Shown here: positions 26,601 through 36,821 of the stretch, piece by piece
Position numbering within the stretch: the first letter of the stretch is position 1
Layout of the letters: each line of letters starts with the position of its first letter
DNA from: Phallusia mammillata
Taxonomy: Eukaryota > Chordata > Ascidiacea > Phlebobranchia > Ascidiidae
Direction: 5' to 3'
Length of the DNA: 64,000 bases
NCBI GenBank assembly: GCA_003260075.1
Contig: QLIY01000037.1
Coordinates: 66,218 to 130,217, forward strand
Position numbers and translations under genes: made by a program
Notes under the pieces: generated by a model
Seen by the model: only the letters and a program-made list of their open reading frames with translations
Told to the model about the DNA's origin: nothing
Databases searched by the model: none

Positions 26601-29600
26601 ACATTTAATCAATGGAGCAACGAAATGCTGATGCAGGGATTTAAACTTCACACAGAAATACTAAGCTATTTTGCTATGATGAAAGAAAAAGGTAACAATA
26701 CATGGAAATGAAATTCCAACTCACCCATATTCTCCATTTCAAACTCCATTCAATACTGATTCTGATTCCAAGATTGTGTTAAAAATCACTTGATTTTTGT
26801 AATACATATTTTCTATTATTACACAAAACATGTTTCTAATATATGTGAATGTGATGCACCTTTTCATATGATAAAGAGAATGTAGATTCATTCTTTTCGG
26901 ATACATTTGCAGACGAAAGTGAAGCTGGGTCGAGCAGCGAAGGTGAATCGAAGGCTTTAAAACAGAACTGTACCCAGACGTTGCTCAGTCATATTGAATG
27001 GGCCCAAGTTGATCTAATTGAAAATCTCAAGTCAGCCGCCTTGGTTATGCAGGTAAAATGATTTGCCACTTATCTTGCTCAATGATTGATTATTCGCATC
27101 TTACGTTAAATTTTCAAGGAACAAAACTCGAGTATGATGTCGACGTCATCACTCAATGTGACGTCATCGGCTGATGTGTCAGCACGAAGTATGTTGGGAC
27201 GTATGTCACTTACACGTCAGTGCTTGGAATTGATACTGCATGTGATGGAAAGTTTGTTGAATTCCGGGATCCCAGTGGCAGAAGCTGTCCTCACTTTTAT
27301 TTCTACCTTTACTGAAACCGGTAAGGTTGTCAATAATTTAAATGTTTCATGCGTCCTAGTTGCAATTGCTGAAAACGCTAGGTAACAACTTGTTGAAGAA
27401 CATGTGTTTATCATAGGACGATTTTTGCAACCAATAAATATGCAACAAATACTTGTTCATTATACATTTAATTCGGTTAATTTATGACCTATTTACCAAG
27501 CTTTTTGTGCAATGACCTGACTATGCAATTAACCCTATTGTGCCATTAACTGAGTTTTTCTCTGTTCTTGTTTTTTGTTGTTGTTTTGCCTCATTTTTTT
27601 TGTGCGGAAAACGAGCTTACATTTTTTTCTGGCAGGAATCAAAACTGTTGATTACGTGGGTGCTCTGACGTCACTTTTGGTCAACGTTCATGATCTCTTC
27701 ATTCTTCAACGGTGGTCGGAGAAAAATCAAGAATTGCGCGAGGAAACTTTTCAAACGGTGTGTAGCGCTTTCACAACTCATGATCGCAAAAAAAGAAAAC
27801 AAATGGCCCAGCTAAAATTTTACATGCAGAAATTTTGGTGTGATACCTTCCTATTTACGTTTCTTTCAATTTGCAAAAAAATCACGGTTTAAGATGTTTG
27901 ATTTTCAACAGTATGACGAATCGATGTTTCAAGTTCTCGATGACGTCTTGCTTGCTTTGATGACGTTTAGCCGACGCAACCCAGATGGATTTCATACAGT
28001 AAGTGTCATACAACACCAATGTCATTTTATTATGTGTGGCTTTATATGTGTGTAACGACATAACATGGTTCAGTCTGGGTATTTAACAGGGGTGTAACAA
28101 AATTTTAGCCAACTGCTTATCATACAAAACGGCCATGTATGTGGCAGTACTGCATTACAAACGCCTTACGTTGCTAATTAATGTCTTTGTGACATACTAC
28201 CGCGAAGGCAACTTAAGCATTCGGCAACGTTGCACGCAACAACGTATGTTTAATCACATTGCTTTATTGTCCTGTGAATCTTTTCCATTTAGTTTCACAT
28301 AAACCTGCCTCAACAACAAGTGTAATTGAAGTTTATTGAAACGCATCCGACTCGCGGGCCGTGCTTTGAAGATTCCTTGTTTAGCTTAACAACATTACAT
28401 TCTTGGTGTTGATGCGAACGAAACACTTTTTTTGGCAATCAGTTAATAAAATCTTTAATGTCACCCGTCACAGACGTTCCGTGCTGAACTGAAGTCACGT
28501 GTCCGCGCTCTCCTCCAATCAGAATTCCAGTTGCGCTCTGACGCCACCCAGCGGACGTATCCAGTGTACAATAGGAAGTTTACTTCAGCTGTTCTTGCGG
28601 ATCTTACGCATCATATACTGTAAGTTCTAAGACACACATTTTCCTAGTTTTCGACTCAAGCAATTGTGTTTATCTATTTTGTTACATTCAAATATCAATG
28701 GATTATATATTTGTCAGTTATAGTGTTTACATACCTGGCGTTCGCAGACCTCTGTAGAGGATCCATAAAATTTTGAAAAAACGAGTTTCAAGCAAATGGA
28801 TTCGAACCGGAACTCGCGATCCGGTTTGAGCGGTTTAAATTATTAAACCTGAACCGCACCCGAACCGTAAATTACGATTTCCCTAAATCCCGAACCGGAG
28901 TTGAGCCCTATATTTTTGTTTAAAAATCGGATCGAACCGGATATATTGTCCGAAGCGGAATGAAACCCGAACCCAATAATAGATTGCTTTAATACCTGGA
29001 CTGAACCCGAATCCCTAAACACATTAAATAGTGAACCTATACCGAACCGGAACAGACATAACAAGCGATTCGACTCCCCGATCAACTGCCTCGGATAAAG
29101 TTTTCGCAGTCCGCACCGTGAGAGCTTGATGAAGTGGTCAGACACTGTCTTGTACGACTTAGCTCAGTGGTTTTCAACCTTTTTCGAACCGCGACCCATT
29201 TTAGCAACCAAATGTAACTTTGCGAGTTGCGACCCCCTTTCAAAAATTTCCTTATTTTTTTATAATCACTGCAACTAACTCTCACTTTGGGCACAGAGAA
29301 AGGGTCTAAGTTTGCTGGTCCGTTCGGTGTTGATACACAAAAAATCCTGGTCCAACGCAACTGATACACTTCACCTTCTATAAGCATTCATGTGTTGTTC
29401 GATTGTAATGTCTGTTTTTCGTTTCCCAACGATTTGCCATATTCGATGTAGTTACGTAATAAATCATTTGTTTTTATCGTATTGATAGTTTTAAGATGAA
29501 ATTGAAGTATTGTTATAATTTTTTGTTTCAACAGTATTCATTTTACTTTCACAGAAACTCGAGCGACTTTGAACCTTGCGAACGAGTTTCCGATCTTCCG

Positions 29601-30385
29601 CAGTTTTGCGCGAGTTTACTCCCTCTCTTGTGCGCCACCGCTGGCGAGAGCGATTACGTTTGCCGGACTTCACTCCCCGAAATTGCTGCCGACCCGCAGT
29701 TTTTGTCGCGAAATCCAAAAATGAAATCGTGCACTGCAAAAGCGATGGTCTTTTTAACCTTTACTTTGACAAAAGGTAGATTAGAAAAGATTAAAAACAC
29801 TAACAAACACTGTCTTATTGCCCCACCATGCAAGTTTGTTCTTAGTGATACTTGAATTGTGTGTTAAAGATTCTTACTACAATTATTGCACAAACTTCCA
29901 AAATCGACGATTATTTGTAAAAGCAAATGATTGTCGTTTTAATAAGTTTCAAATGAAACATATTGTAAGATTATGCTTAAAAACTAAATAAGTATAAGTA
30001 AGTCAAAAAGCCTCAACGAATTCGGCGATCGTTTGGTACAACATGCCTTATGTTACATGCTTCAATTTTGCAACTTAAAATGTTCTGCAAAGTTGTTGTT
30101 TTTTTGTTGTATTGAACATTTGCGAAATCAATTTTGTTTCAATAATCCTAAACAGAAAACAGGTTAATTATTTAAAATCATTTAAAGAATTTAACTTAAA
30201 AAACGTTACAGATTCGAAGAGCCCCGATGCAGCCGCGTCCTGGCTACAAGAGCTTAAACAGGTAAGTCTGGTACACATTCAAACGTGTTCCATTTCAAAA
30301 ACCACGATATTGTGTGCAGATGGACGAAGAGTATATGATCGCTGCTGGATTAGTTGAACCTAGTTGTCTTATTGCCCCACCATGA
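17626..30385 (+). CDS. NCAPG2: Condensin-2 complex subunit G2 (CAP-G2, HEAT-repeat protein)
   Basis: Twenty-seven exons join in one frame to 1,261 codons plus stop (human protein about 1,143 aa). Exons: 17626-17787, 17850-17969, 18032-18149, 18484-18656, 18781-18909, 19334-19432, 19895-20061, 20206-20359, 21392-21560, 22304-22443, 22763-22915, 23243-23365, 23787-23886, 23960-24054, 24452-24566, 24630-24816, 25272-25461, 25945-26175, 26565-26691, 26913-27052, 27119-27320, 27636-27757, 27912-27998, 28474-28619, 29555-29775, 30212-30261, 30320-30385. Family blocks include LPRGRSRSQCPF with LSRLYEPIIWRSLK, LHDSSERVRVAFADMLL and ARKFYMTIGD. CAP-G2 is a kleisin-binding HEAT subunit of condensin II, a nuclear complex acting early in mitotic chromosome condensation. 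The donor at 25461 (gtttgc) is weak but is the one that keeps frame into the Lys/Arg-rich exon at 25945. The last two exons are short and the least certain. Confidence 0.93.
19125..19275. mobile_element. Degenerate partial copy of a hAT-like MITE
   Basis: This NCAPG2 intron segment resembles the right half of the element at 20892-21310. Both share GCCAGTGATATACAACTA, then GTACTTAAGTACTCGGTA, then GCTTCAAAACCTGGTA in the same order. The terminal TCCCATCACTA is missing, so it is a truncated relic. Confidence 0.7.
20404..20618. mobile_element. Foldback element, about 97-bp inverted arms
   Basis: Arms 20404-20500 and 20521-20618 are near-perfect reverse complements separated by a 20-nt loop. The outer end of the left arm reads GACATTAATTAGCTGACAAA and the inner end reads CGCCCAAACATATGGC. 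It is almost entirely inverted repeat, like a foldback MITE. It lies in NCAPG2 intron 8 and would form a long hairpin in the pre-mRNA. Confidence 0.88.
20892..21310. mobile_element. hAT-like MITE with 8-bp target duplication
   Basis: Left end TAGTGATGGGACGGGTACC and right end GGTACCGTCCCATCACTA are terminal inverted repeats. Flanks are CTGAACAT (20884-20891) and CTGAAGAT (21311-21318), an 8-bp duplication with one mismatch, as expected for hAT insertions. The interior is rich in GGTACTCGGTATCG motifs and has no coding capacity. It lies in NCAPG2 intron 8, next to the foldback element. Confidence 0.88.
21631..21876. mobile_element. Probable hAT-like MITE (old)
   Basis: Left end CTAGGGTCGGCAACTCCTGG and right end AAGGTTGCCAACCCCTGGTC are imperfect terminal inverted repeats of the common CAGGGGTTGGCAACC type. 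No clear target duplication was found. It lies in NCAPG2 intron 9. Confidence 0.6.
21932..22107. mobile_element. hAT-like MITE, perfect 8-bp duplication
   Basis: A 176-bp element with ends CAGTGCTGGATTAACC and ATCCGGCACTG is flanked on both sides by AAGCTATG (21924-21931 and 22108-22115). The interior repeats the phrase GTGCCTAAAGGCC and its inverse. It is non-coding and lies in NCAPG2 intron 9. Confidence 0.9.
24959..25119. mobile_element. pogo/Tigger-like MITE
   Basis: Left end CAGTAAACCTCCGTTAACC and right end GACTAACTGAGGTTTACTT are inverted repeats, flanked by TA on each side (24957-24958 and 25120-25121). The CCTC-GTTAACC phrase is typical of pogo-like Tc1/mariner relatives. The 161-bp element is non-coding and lies in NCAPG2 intron 16. 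Confidence 0.75.
25600..25730 (+). repeat. Possible tRNA-derived SINE fragment
   Basis: GTCGTAGGTTTAAATCTCAC (25691-25710) resembles a tRNA B box and matches, with changes, two copies on the minus strand near 31.43 kb and 36.52 kb. Boundaries and A box are not clear. Confidence 0.3.
28790..29065. repeat. GAACCG-rich degenerate repeat
   Basis: This NCAPG2 intron segment carries many GAACCGGA, GAACCCGAA and related phrases on both strands, unlike its surroundings. It probably is an old transposon interior, but I could not define ends. Confidence 0.45.
29167..29260. mobile_element. hAT-like MITE end (partial)
   Basis: CAGTGGTTTTCAACCTTTTT followed by a GCGACCC phrase is a common hAT-family terminal sequence. 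The opposite end is not evident, so this is a truncated or decayed copy in NCAPG2 intron 24. Confidence 0.5.
29811..29830 (+). repeat. 20-nt copy of the NCAPG2 C-terminal coding segment in an intron
   Basis: TGTCTTATTGCCCCACCATG occurs here in intron 25 and again at 30365-30384, where it spans the NCAPG2 stop codon. Both copies encode CLIAPP in the frame that would be read, the intronic one only if intron 25 is retained. Confidence 0.85.
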
Positions 30386-30983
30386 ATCGTGATGATGCAC
30401 CTACATTTTTGGGGATTCTTGTTTTGTTTTTTCTTTCATTTGTATAACGTCGCCTAAAATCCTAAATTAAACAATCACCTGCACTCTCATGCCTGCCCTA
30501 TCGCTGTGTACCATACCCCTGCGCTTTGCTTCTGCAAAAAGTCACGTAATTAGTTTTAATTTGGGTGCAACAAAAATAAATTTTAAAAAGTATTGGATGT
30601 TCATAAACTCTCAAGGAAATATGTTTCTGGACATAGAAAATGAAACAAGTTTCCAGTAAAGCACAAAATAATAAAAAACCGTACACGTCTTTTACACCCA
30701 TACATTGGCATGACTATTGCTCATTTTCGGTGTCTGCTTATTCGGCAGGCATGTTTTGTTATTTGGAGATCCGTTGGTTCTAGGCAACATTAATGATAAC
30801 CAAGTAATGCGACTGATGCCCTGTTCTGACCAAAGAAACGCAAAGGAGTTACCATAAGCAGTCGTCGTCAATAATAATAGAACAATCCAGTTTTTTACGT
30901 GAACACCATAAGCAGTCCATCCCTTCAAACGTCGCCTTTCAACGAACCATATCAACACAGTCAATAACTAATTGGAAAAAAAA
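30386..30983. other. 3' intergenic region, NCAPG2 and Kelch gene (convergent)
   Basis: It contains the two 3' UTRs. AATAAA at 30575-30580 is the best poly(A) signal for NCAPG2, 190 nt after its stop. No other gene is visible. Confidence 0.6.
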
Positions 30984-33900
30984 TCAGTCATCCATGTACA
31001 CAGTTGCACAACCATGGTACAGCCACAGATGGGGCAACGCCCCTTTTGACGTCCACGCCTCACTGGTGACGTCATAACTTTCCATTTCGTCCCAGTAACC
31101 GTCATCTTCCCAATGACCACCTGTGACGAAGACCTCTCCTCCCAGCAGAACCAGGTTTCCATTTGAATGTAGATTGTTCATGTCAGCACCTCTACTCCAT
31201 GTGTTAGTGTTGGGGTCGTACACATACATCTGAGTAAGATAGACCGGAGTTAAAACACTTAACAATGCTTATGTTGGGTTGTCAAAATGTATTCCGCTTG
31301 GTTATAGATCCAAGAAAGTGAAAACGTTGTTAATTGTTTGTTCCTGACTATACCAAATTGGCGTTATACCGAATCACCATGTGGCAAGGCGTAGGCTAGA
31401 AAAATCAATCTACCCTGCGTTGGGATTCTAACCCACGACAGAAAACGCCTTCAATAGCCCTGACATACTATGATTTATATATGAGTGTGGCGTGATCGCT
31501 GGGCTGATCCCAGCTATTCATCCACGACCTACGTCCATACCAAATTAGGTTAGGCAACTTTCCAGCAACCCCAATCAAAGTAATATTCTATACAAATACT
31601 GTACCAACAGAAGTTGCCTAATTCCGAAAGATTTCGCACCAAGTATTAACAAGTACAAAATAATTGAACGGTTATCAGTACGACATGAGGTACAAGGTCT
31701 CAAAACATTTTTTGTTGCATAAAAGTCTCAACTGCAAACTAATCCTACCTTTTTAGTGTTGTCTCCTCCCACAAAGACTTTATCACCTTCAGGGGCCGCA
31801 ACACACACTGGCGCCGATAAATGACGTGGCACGTTGGGTGACCGCACTACTGTCCAGCTGTCCACGGCTGGGTTATAGCACTGAATGAATACGGTGGAAG
31901 GCTGCCCACTGCCCAGCAGAATCAGTTTAGAGTTGCAGGCGCTAGCTGTAAAGTTGTCCATCACTCTAAACAGATTGTAGGCTTAGTTATGCACCAGTTT
32001 GCTGTTTAGTTGAAAAAAGCGACAGTTTACCGTGGTGCAGGTTTTTTAAGACATGTCCAGGTTTCCAAATGCCTGTCGAAAACTTCCGCGTCCATATTGC
32101 TGCCCGCTGAACCACCTACTGCGTACAGGCGTCCACTTAGCTCACAGGAGGTGTGGAAAGCCCTGGAAGTAATGCAGCGAGAAAGTTGGGCATGTTGTTA
32201 AGTATATCAGAAACTATTTGTCAACCTTTGCTTGTTCATATCAGGTAGTTGATTCCACCTGTCCAGTGTTGGGTCGTAGTGCCATGCCCGGTCGATCACA
32301 AGATGGTGCTTGACTGTCGTCGAACATCCGCCTAAAAGCAAATTCCAAGTTGCAGTCAAACGAATATAGATGAATGCTCTGACCGTTTAACCGCATAAAG
32401 ACAGAAAACATGAATGAAATTCCTCCCCGCAAGCGTCCTGGGTTTACTGCATATACGTTTGTTATCTGTTGATCTGCTAGTAATGGTACAGACCATACAC
32501 AACCAATTTAGCGAAGAAATTTTCCACTCGCTACGAGCCTACGGCCGATATGAAACAAGATCCAAGTTTGGACCTACTTTCAGTTGCCAAACATAAAAAG
32601 CACAAATATTACAACCTGTCACTGCCACTCCGTTGTTAAAATTCGTCACAGAAAATCCTCTGAGACCCCGTTCAGGCCACCAAGCTCGTTTCTTCCACGC
32701 TCTCTCCATTGGGTGATAACACATCACATTCGGTTGCGTTGTGTCGCCTCTTTCTGCTTCGCCGAGGGACAATCCGCCAATCAAGATCAGCGCCTGATGT
32801 GGAGCCTTCCTGGGCCGAAAGTTCCTGTAGCTCGGTGTCAAACTGGAATTGCTGTCGGTTGAAAGACTCCTCTGCAGTGGACCGTCAGCAACCTCCTGCT
32901 GTTGTTCAGCTTCACTAAGTGTTGTCATTAGTTCGTTACCGTTGCTTGCATCGTCGTATGATCGCCGTACGTGATCAAGAACGAGTTCTTTTATCGCTGG
33001 ATCTGAAGCCATGAGAGGGTGACGCAGCAATTCTTTCAGCAGAAATGGAGCGGGAAGACGCCGCCATAAGACATGACTTAGCAGTTCGCTTGCGTGATCT
33101 CTGCGAATATCAACTTGCTTCTGGATCCAGGTAAGCAAGGCAATTGCCAAGCATTCCTATGTCGAAACACGTAACACTGTTTGGTAACTAACAATTGTTG
33201 GCATACACAAGTAATTCTCTGCCGTTTGATTCCTGGCAACGCATTGGCCTATTTGAGACGAGAGTATATTTTGTTTGGTGAAAGAACATACCGTGATACC
33301 GACACATTTGCACTCAACAATTACCAAGCCGGAAAAAGCTGCGCAACGTTAAAATGCTATGGACCGCAAAAAAGATGGCACATTTGGTGGATCATGACTA
33401 ACGCGCTGCAAGTACACTGTGATAAAGCGTAACGTGGCGGGAGCTCACCAGAGAGTTAATTATACAAATCTCTTTAAATGTTTGCATTGAGGAACACAGG
33501 GAACCAAAGAGTTTTGGTCCACCAATTCTCGCTAATAGAAAACATTCTAAAAATATTTAACTTACTTCTCCACGTTTATGCATTTGCGGATCTCTAAGGA
33601 TCGCCAAAACCGCTCCGGAGCGGATCGGACTTTCTGGCAATTCATGTTTAAACACCGAGCAAATGTGATCGCATAGGAACTGGTGGGCAGATGCCTGTTA
33701 AAGTAAAATCCTGTTAAGGAACTTGAATGTGATAATTTGATCTGAATTAGATTTGTGCAATAGTTTTATAGGGTCAAATCAAATGGTTTTCTTTTAGTTA
33801 TTTTTTAGTTGCGCCCTGGGATAACAAAATTGAGAAACACTGGTGTAACCATTGGAACTTTCAATAAAAAAACTAGAAAAGTGGCTTTCTGATATACTTC

Positions 33901-35194
33901 AATTTTATATATTCTATACGATATTTACCAATTTACTACTATACACAATTGTATCTACATGTATGATTGTTTTTGCAAGCAAAAACGAATGGGTCCCCAC
34001 ACGCGTGTTTATGCAGATTTACGGTAAAAAGGACAAATTTTTCACAAAGCATTAACTTAACTTCAAAAGTTTTTGTCCGTATTCTTTTTGCATCATTATT
34101 GTCATATAATTAAAAAAAATCGGTGAAAAAAGAACGGGGAAAATACTTTCAATTTAATCTCTTGCTTTGACCTTGATATTGTCGTTCAAGTTCAGTTTTT
34201 AAACACATATTTTCCTAGAAAGCCTTAACTGTTATATTAGACACTATATAAAAAAGTCGTTTGCTACGAAGGTATACATAACAAATTGTTTTTCACTTAA
34301 CTTTGTTTCGCAAAAACGTCCGTTTAATGACCTTTTGACACTGTTTTAACAGCATGCAGTCCTTAGTGTTTAACAATACCGTTCAGCCTAATTTATACAT
34401 CACTTAAGTACTGATTCTTGAATTGATTTGTCAAAAATAAAGAAGATACGTTATGACGAAAAATTCTTAACTGTGTTGTAATGCCTACAAGTTGACCTTT
34501 AGTGACCCGTGGTTATGCGACGGCCAAGCTGACAACGAGAATTTAAAGACCATTTATCGCGGCGTTTGAAAAAGTTAAGTTTATTTTTTCATATTTATGT
34601 TGATCAACGACGTTTTGCCTGACATAAACGAAACCGAAGTACGTTTATCGAGTTTAAATTACGTCTTAGGTGTAAAAACTTCGCCAAAACTGAAAATGCG
34701 CGTGATAACTCAATAAAACGACACAGCATTGCTGCACAAAAAAACAGCTGATTTCTAATCACCCAAACGACTGTCTCGTAAAACGTCTGTCCGGACGTCA
34801 AGCTGAGCACTCCCGCTCTGCCGCCTTAATCATAAACCAGTGAATTCCTCCCTTGGGACTTATATCTGACTGATAGCGTACACATATTGTGGGTTGTAAA
34901 GGTAACTGGCAAAATTTTAAATACTAAACGAATATCCTGCTTAAACAATTGTTAATTTTTTCAAATTTTTCTGCACCATAGGGCATGTATTTCTGCCTTA
35001 AAACTAAAACCGTTTATTTCGGGGTTTAAAGGGTAAAAAATGGGTGAATCCGAAAAAAAGATACAAAATTCTTTAAAAAACCTTACATTGCACCAAACAA
35101 CAAATCAAGAAACTCCAAGACACTGTACTTTAGTCAGTACAGCCGTTTTAAAAAAATTACGTTTGGGGACCTGTGGGTAAACCGCTGGGTCAAT

Positions 35195-35290
<96 letters not shown>

Positions 35291-36821
35291 ACGCGTCTCA
35301 CAAACCAGCGTTAGACAGAAAAAAAAAATACGGACCAAAACAATATGTGTCCCCTTCAGGGAAGGGGACCCATAATGATAACAAACGACGCGAAATCCAA
35401 ATCTTTTGGTTTTAGTTTTGTTTTATAAAACATAACTACACCCAGGTTTTTTTTAAGGTTTGGTTTGGGTGACCGCTAAGTAGTTTTAAGAGACCGCAAG
35501 TGTTTCATTTAAATACCAAAAACTGTAGTTGTAGTTGCAAGTCCAAATTTTGGGAAACCGCTGGAGAAATTTGGGGGACCGTTTCGGTCCCCCAAAACAC
35601 CTTAAAAAACACTGACTACACCTACCAAGTGCATCCAATTTACCTCAAGCGATTCGTATCTGTGCTCCTGGGCTAGCTTAAGGATTTCCAGACAATTTCT
35701 TTCGTCTATTTGATGTCGAATATAATCCACACACAAGTTAAGCACCTGTGCAACCAAATCTGATTTTGCTCTGATGTTTTTATCACAATGTGGAATTATA
35801 CCTTGTTAAACCCGAGTCGTGTGGATGTGAAGAGCAAACTCTCTACATTTGAATGATTTAGAATCAGTTTACCGGTGTACACGAACTCCAAGATTGTTTC
35901 CACTGATTTGCTTGAAATGCCCTAAAACATAAACAAACAAAAAGTGATTTACACTGTACTATAAATTTTACAGTAATCGCTCCTTGCCAAAATTCCGAGC
36001 ACAAAGCACAAAGCAAAACTATAAAACAGTGTCAATCCACAAGGACCAAACTAATTACTATATTTTAAAGCAACTTTTCATGTATCGAAACATGACCTTC
36101 GTATTGATATTGATTCTTTGACGGAATTGAACACGATGCTTAAAAGTTTAAGATCGATTTGCAAGAGGATTGTAAGCTATGGCCATCCATTTTCATGTAG
36201 CCGATACTTAATAGCATATGCATGATTGGCATCAACAACTTCGTTTTAACACCCATGGGAGTAAATAAGCCAAAGTCGATGAGATGTTGACCTCATATGA
36301 CGTTTGCAATGTCAAGCTTGTAAAGCGACAACATCGAACTTTGATGCGACTGGAATTCTAATCATTTGGCCTTTTTCGGTAAAGATAACAATATAAAAAG
36401 GTTTGCAGTAAAATAAATTCACTCTATGTGTACAAATTTTTGCAGTTACTGTCGTACATCGGTGACAATGTTTAATTTTGATTTAAGCTCATAAATATAC
36501 AGGCATTGTCTTGGGATTCGAAGCCACGACTTTGCGGGGAAATTATACCAACCATTCTAAAACTTAGCAAAGTAAATGGCTCGCACATAACCTTACCTGA
36601 ATCATAATTTCATTCTCCAGTTTTTCCTTAAAACCACCTTCAATCGCTCCACGAAAATATTCACTGAACAAGCACAGCACTGTACGGTGGCAGGGAAAAA
36701 CGCGGTCTTCACAGATAACTCTAAAGTCGCAAAGACCCGGGGCTGATCTGCGGGTCTCGTTTAACCCCCTTAAAACAAAACCTGCATGCTCCACACCCCC
36801 CGAATACACGAATTCGTCCAT
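30984..36821 (-). CDS. BTB-BACK-Kelch protein (KLHL-type CUL3 adaptor)
   Basis: Nine minus-strand exons join to 593 codons plus stop: 36821-36597, 35921-35802, 35745-35644, 33694-33566, 33120-32616, 32331-32226, 32162-32031, 31965-31749 and 31229-30984. Residues 1-115 form a BTB domain (CDFRVICEDRVFPCHRTVL, then FVYTGKL). Residues about 116-245 form a BACK region (EHRYESLEASAHQFLCDHI). The rest is six Kelch-like repeats with GG pairs followed by Y-x-P and W (CYHP..AW, HYDPTLDRW, FDRHLETW, CYNPAVDSW, YVYDPNTNTW, SYDVTSEAW). Such proteins bind CUL3 through BTB-BACK and recruit substrates through the Kelch propeller. About 60 residues of Ser/Asp/Gln-rich linker between BACK and Kelch are unlike most KLHLs. 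I cannot assign a specific KLHL number. The 5' end is divergent from the ZP gene. Confidence 0.88.
31400..31530 (-). repeat. Possible tRNA-derived SINE fragment
   Basis: On the minus strand GTCGTGGGTTAGAATCCCA (31421-31439) resembles a tRNA B box plus T arm. The same phrase with changes recurs near 36.52 kb and 25.70 kb. It lies in a Kelch-gene intron and has no complete tRNA fold. Confidence 0.35.
33790..33842. mobile_element. hAT-like MITE terminal fragment
   Basis: The minus strand reads CAGTGTTTCTCAATTTTGTT followed by a CCCAGGGCGC phrase, a widespread hAT terminal sequence. The other end was not found. It lies in a Kelch-gene intron. Confidence 0.45.
35196..35288. repeat. Poly(C) homopolymer, 93 nt
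   Basis: An uninterrupted run of 93 C residues lies in the Kelch-gene intron between 33.69 and 35.64 kb. The preceding 55 nt (from about 35140) resemble the inverted end of the hAT-like element at 35443-35614 (CAG, T/A run, TTTGGGGGACC). Proline- or glycine-only frames through it are not genes. It may be a real expansion or an assembly artefact. Confidence 0.9.
35443..35614. mobile_element. hAT-like MITE, perfect 8-bp duplication
   Basis: Left end CAGGTTTTTTTTAAGGTTTG and right end CACCTTAAAAAACACTG are inverted repeats. The identical octamer ACTACACC flanks both sides (35435-35442 and 35615-35622). Near the right end a GGGGGACCGTTTCGGTCCCCC palindrome occurs. It is 172 bp long and non-coding. 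Confidence 0.88.
36490..36560 (-). repeat. Possible tRNA-derived SINE fragment
   Basis: On the minus strand GTCGTGGCTTCGAATCCCAA (36511-36530) is a good B-box/T-arm match, preceded by an A-box-like TGGTTGGTATAATTTCC. A full cloverleaf with acceptor stem was not found, so a SINE relic is preferred over a tRNA gene. Confidence 0.4.

Noticed and set aside
29082-29387. Minus-strand frames at 28.8-29.4 kb
   Set aside because: They run through transposon-like repeats in an NCAPG2 intron and look like chance frames.
35105-35415. Poly-glycine / poly-proline open frames across 35.2 kb on both strands
   Set aside because: They exist only because of the 93-nt C homopolymer, which lies in a Kelch-gene intron and next to transposon sequence.
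36490-36560. Complete tRNA gene at 36.5 kb (minus strand)
   Set aside because: The B box is good, but no acceptor stem or anticodon stem pairs properly, so only a SINE-type relic is reported.
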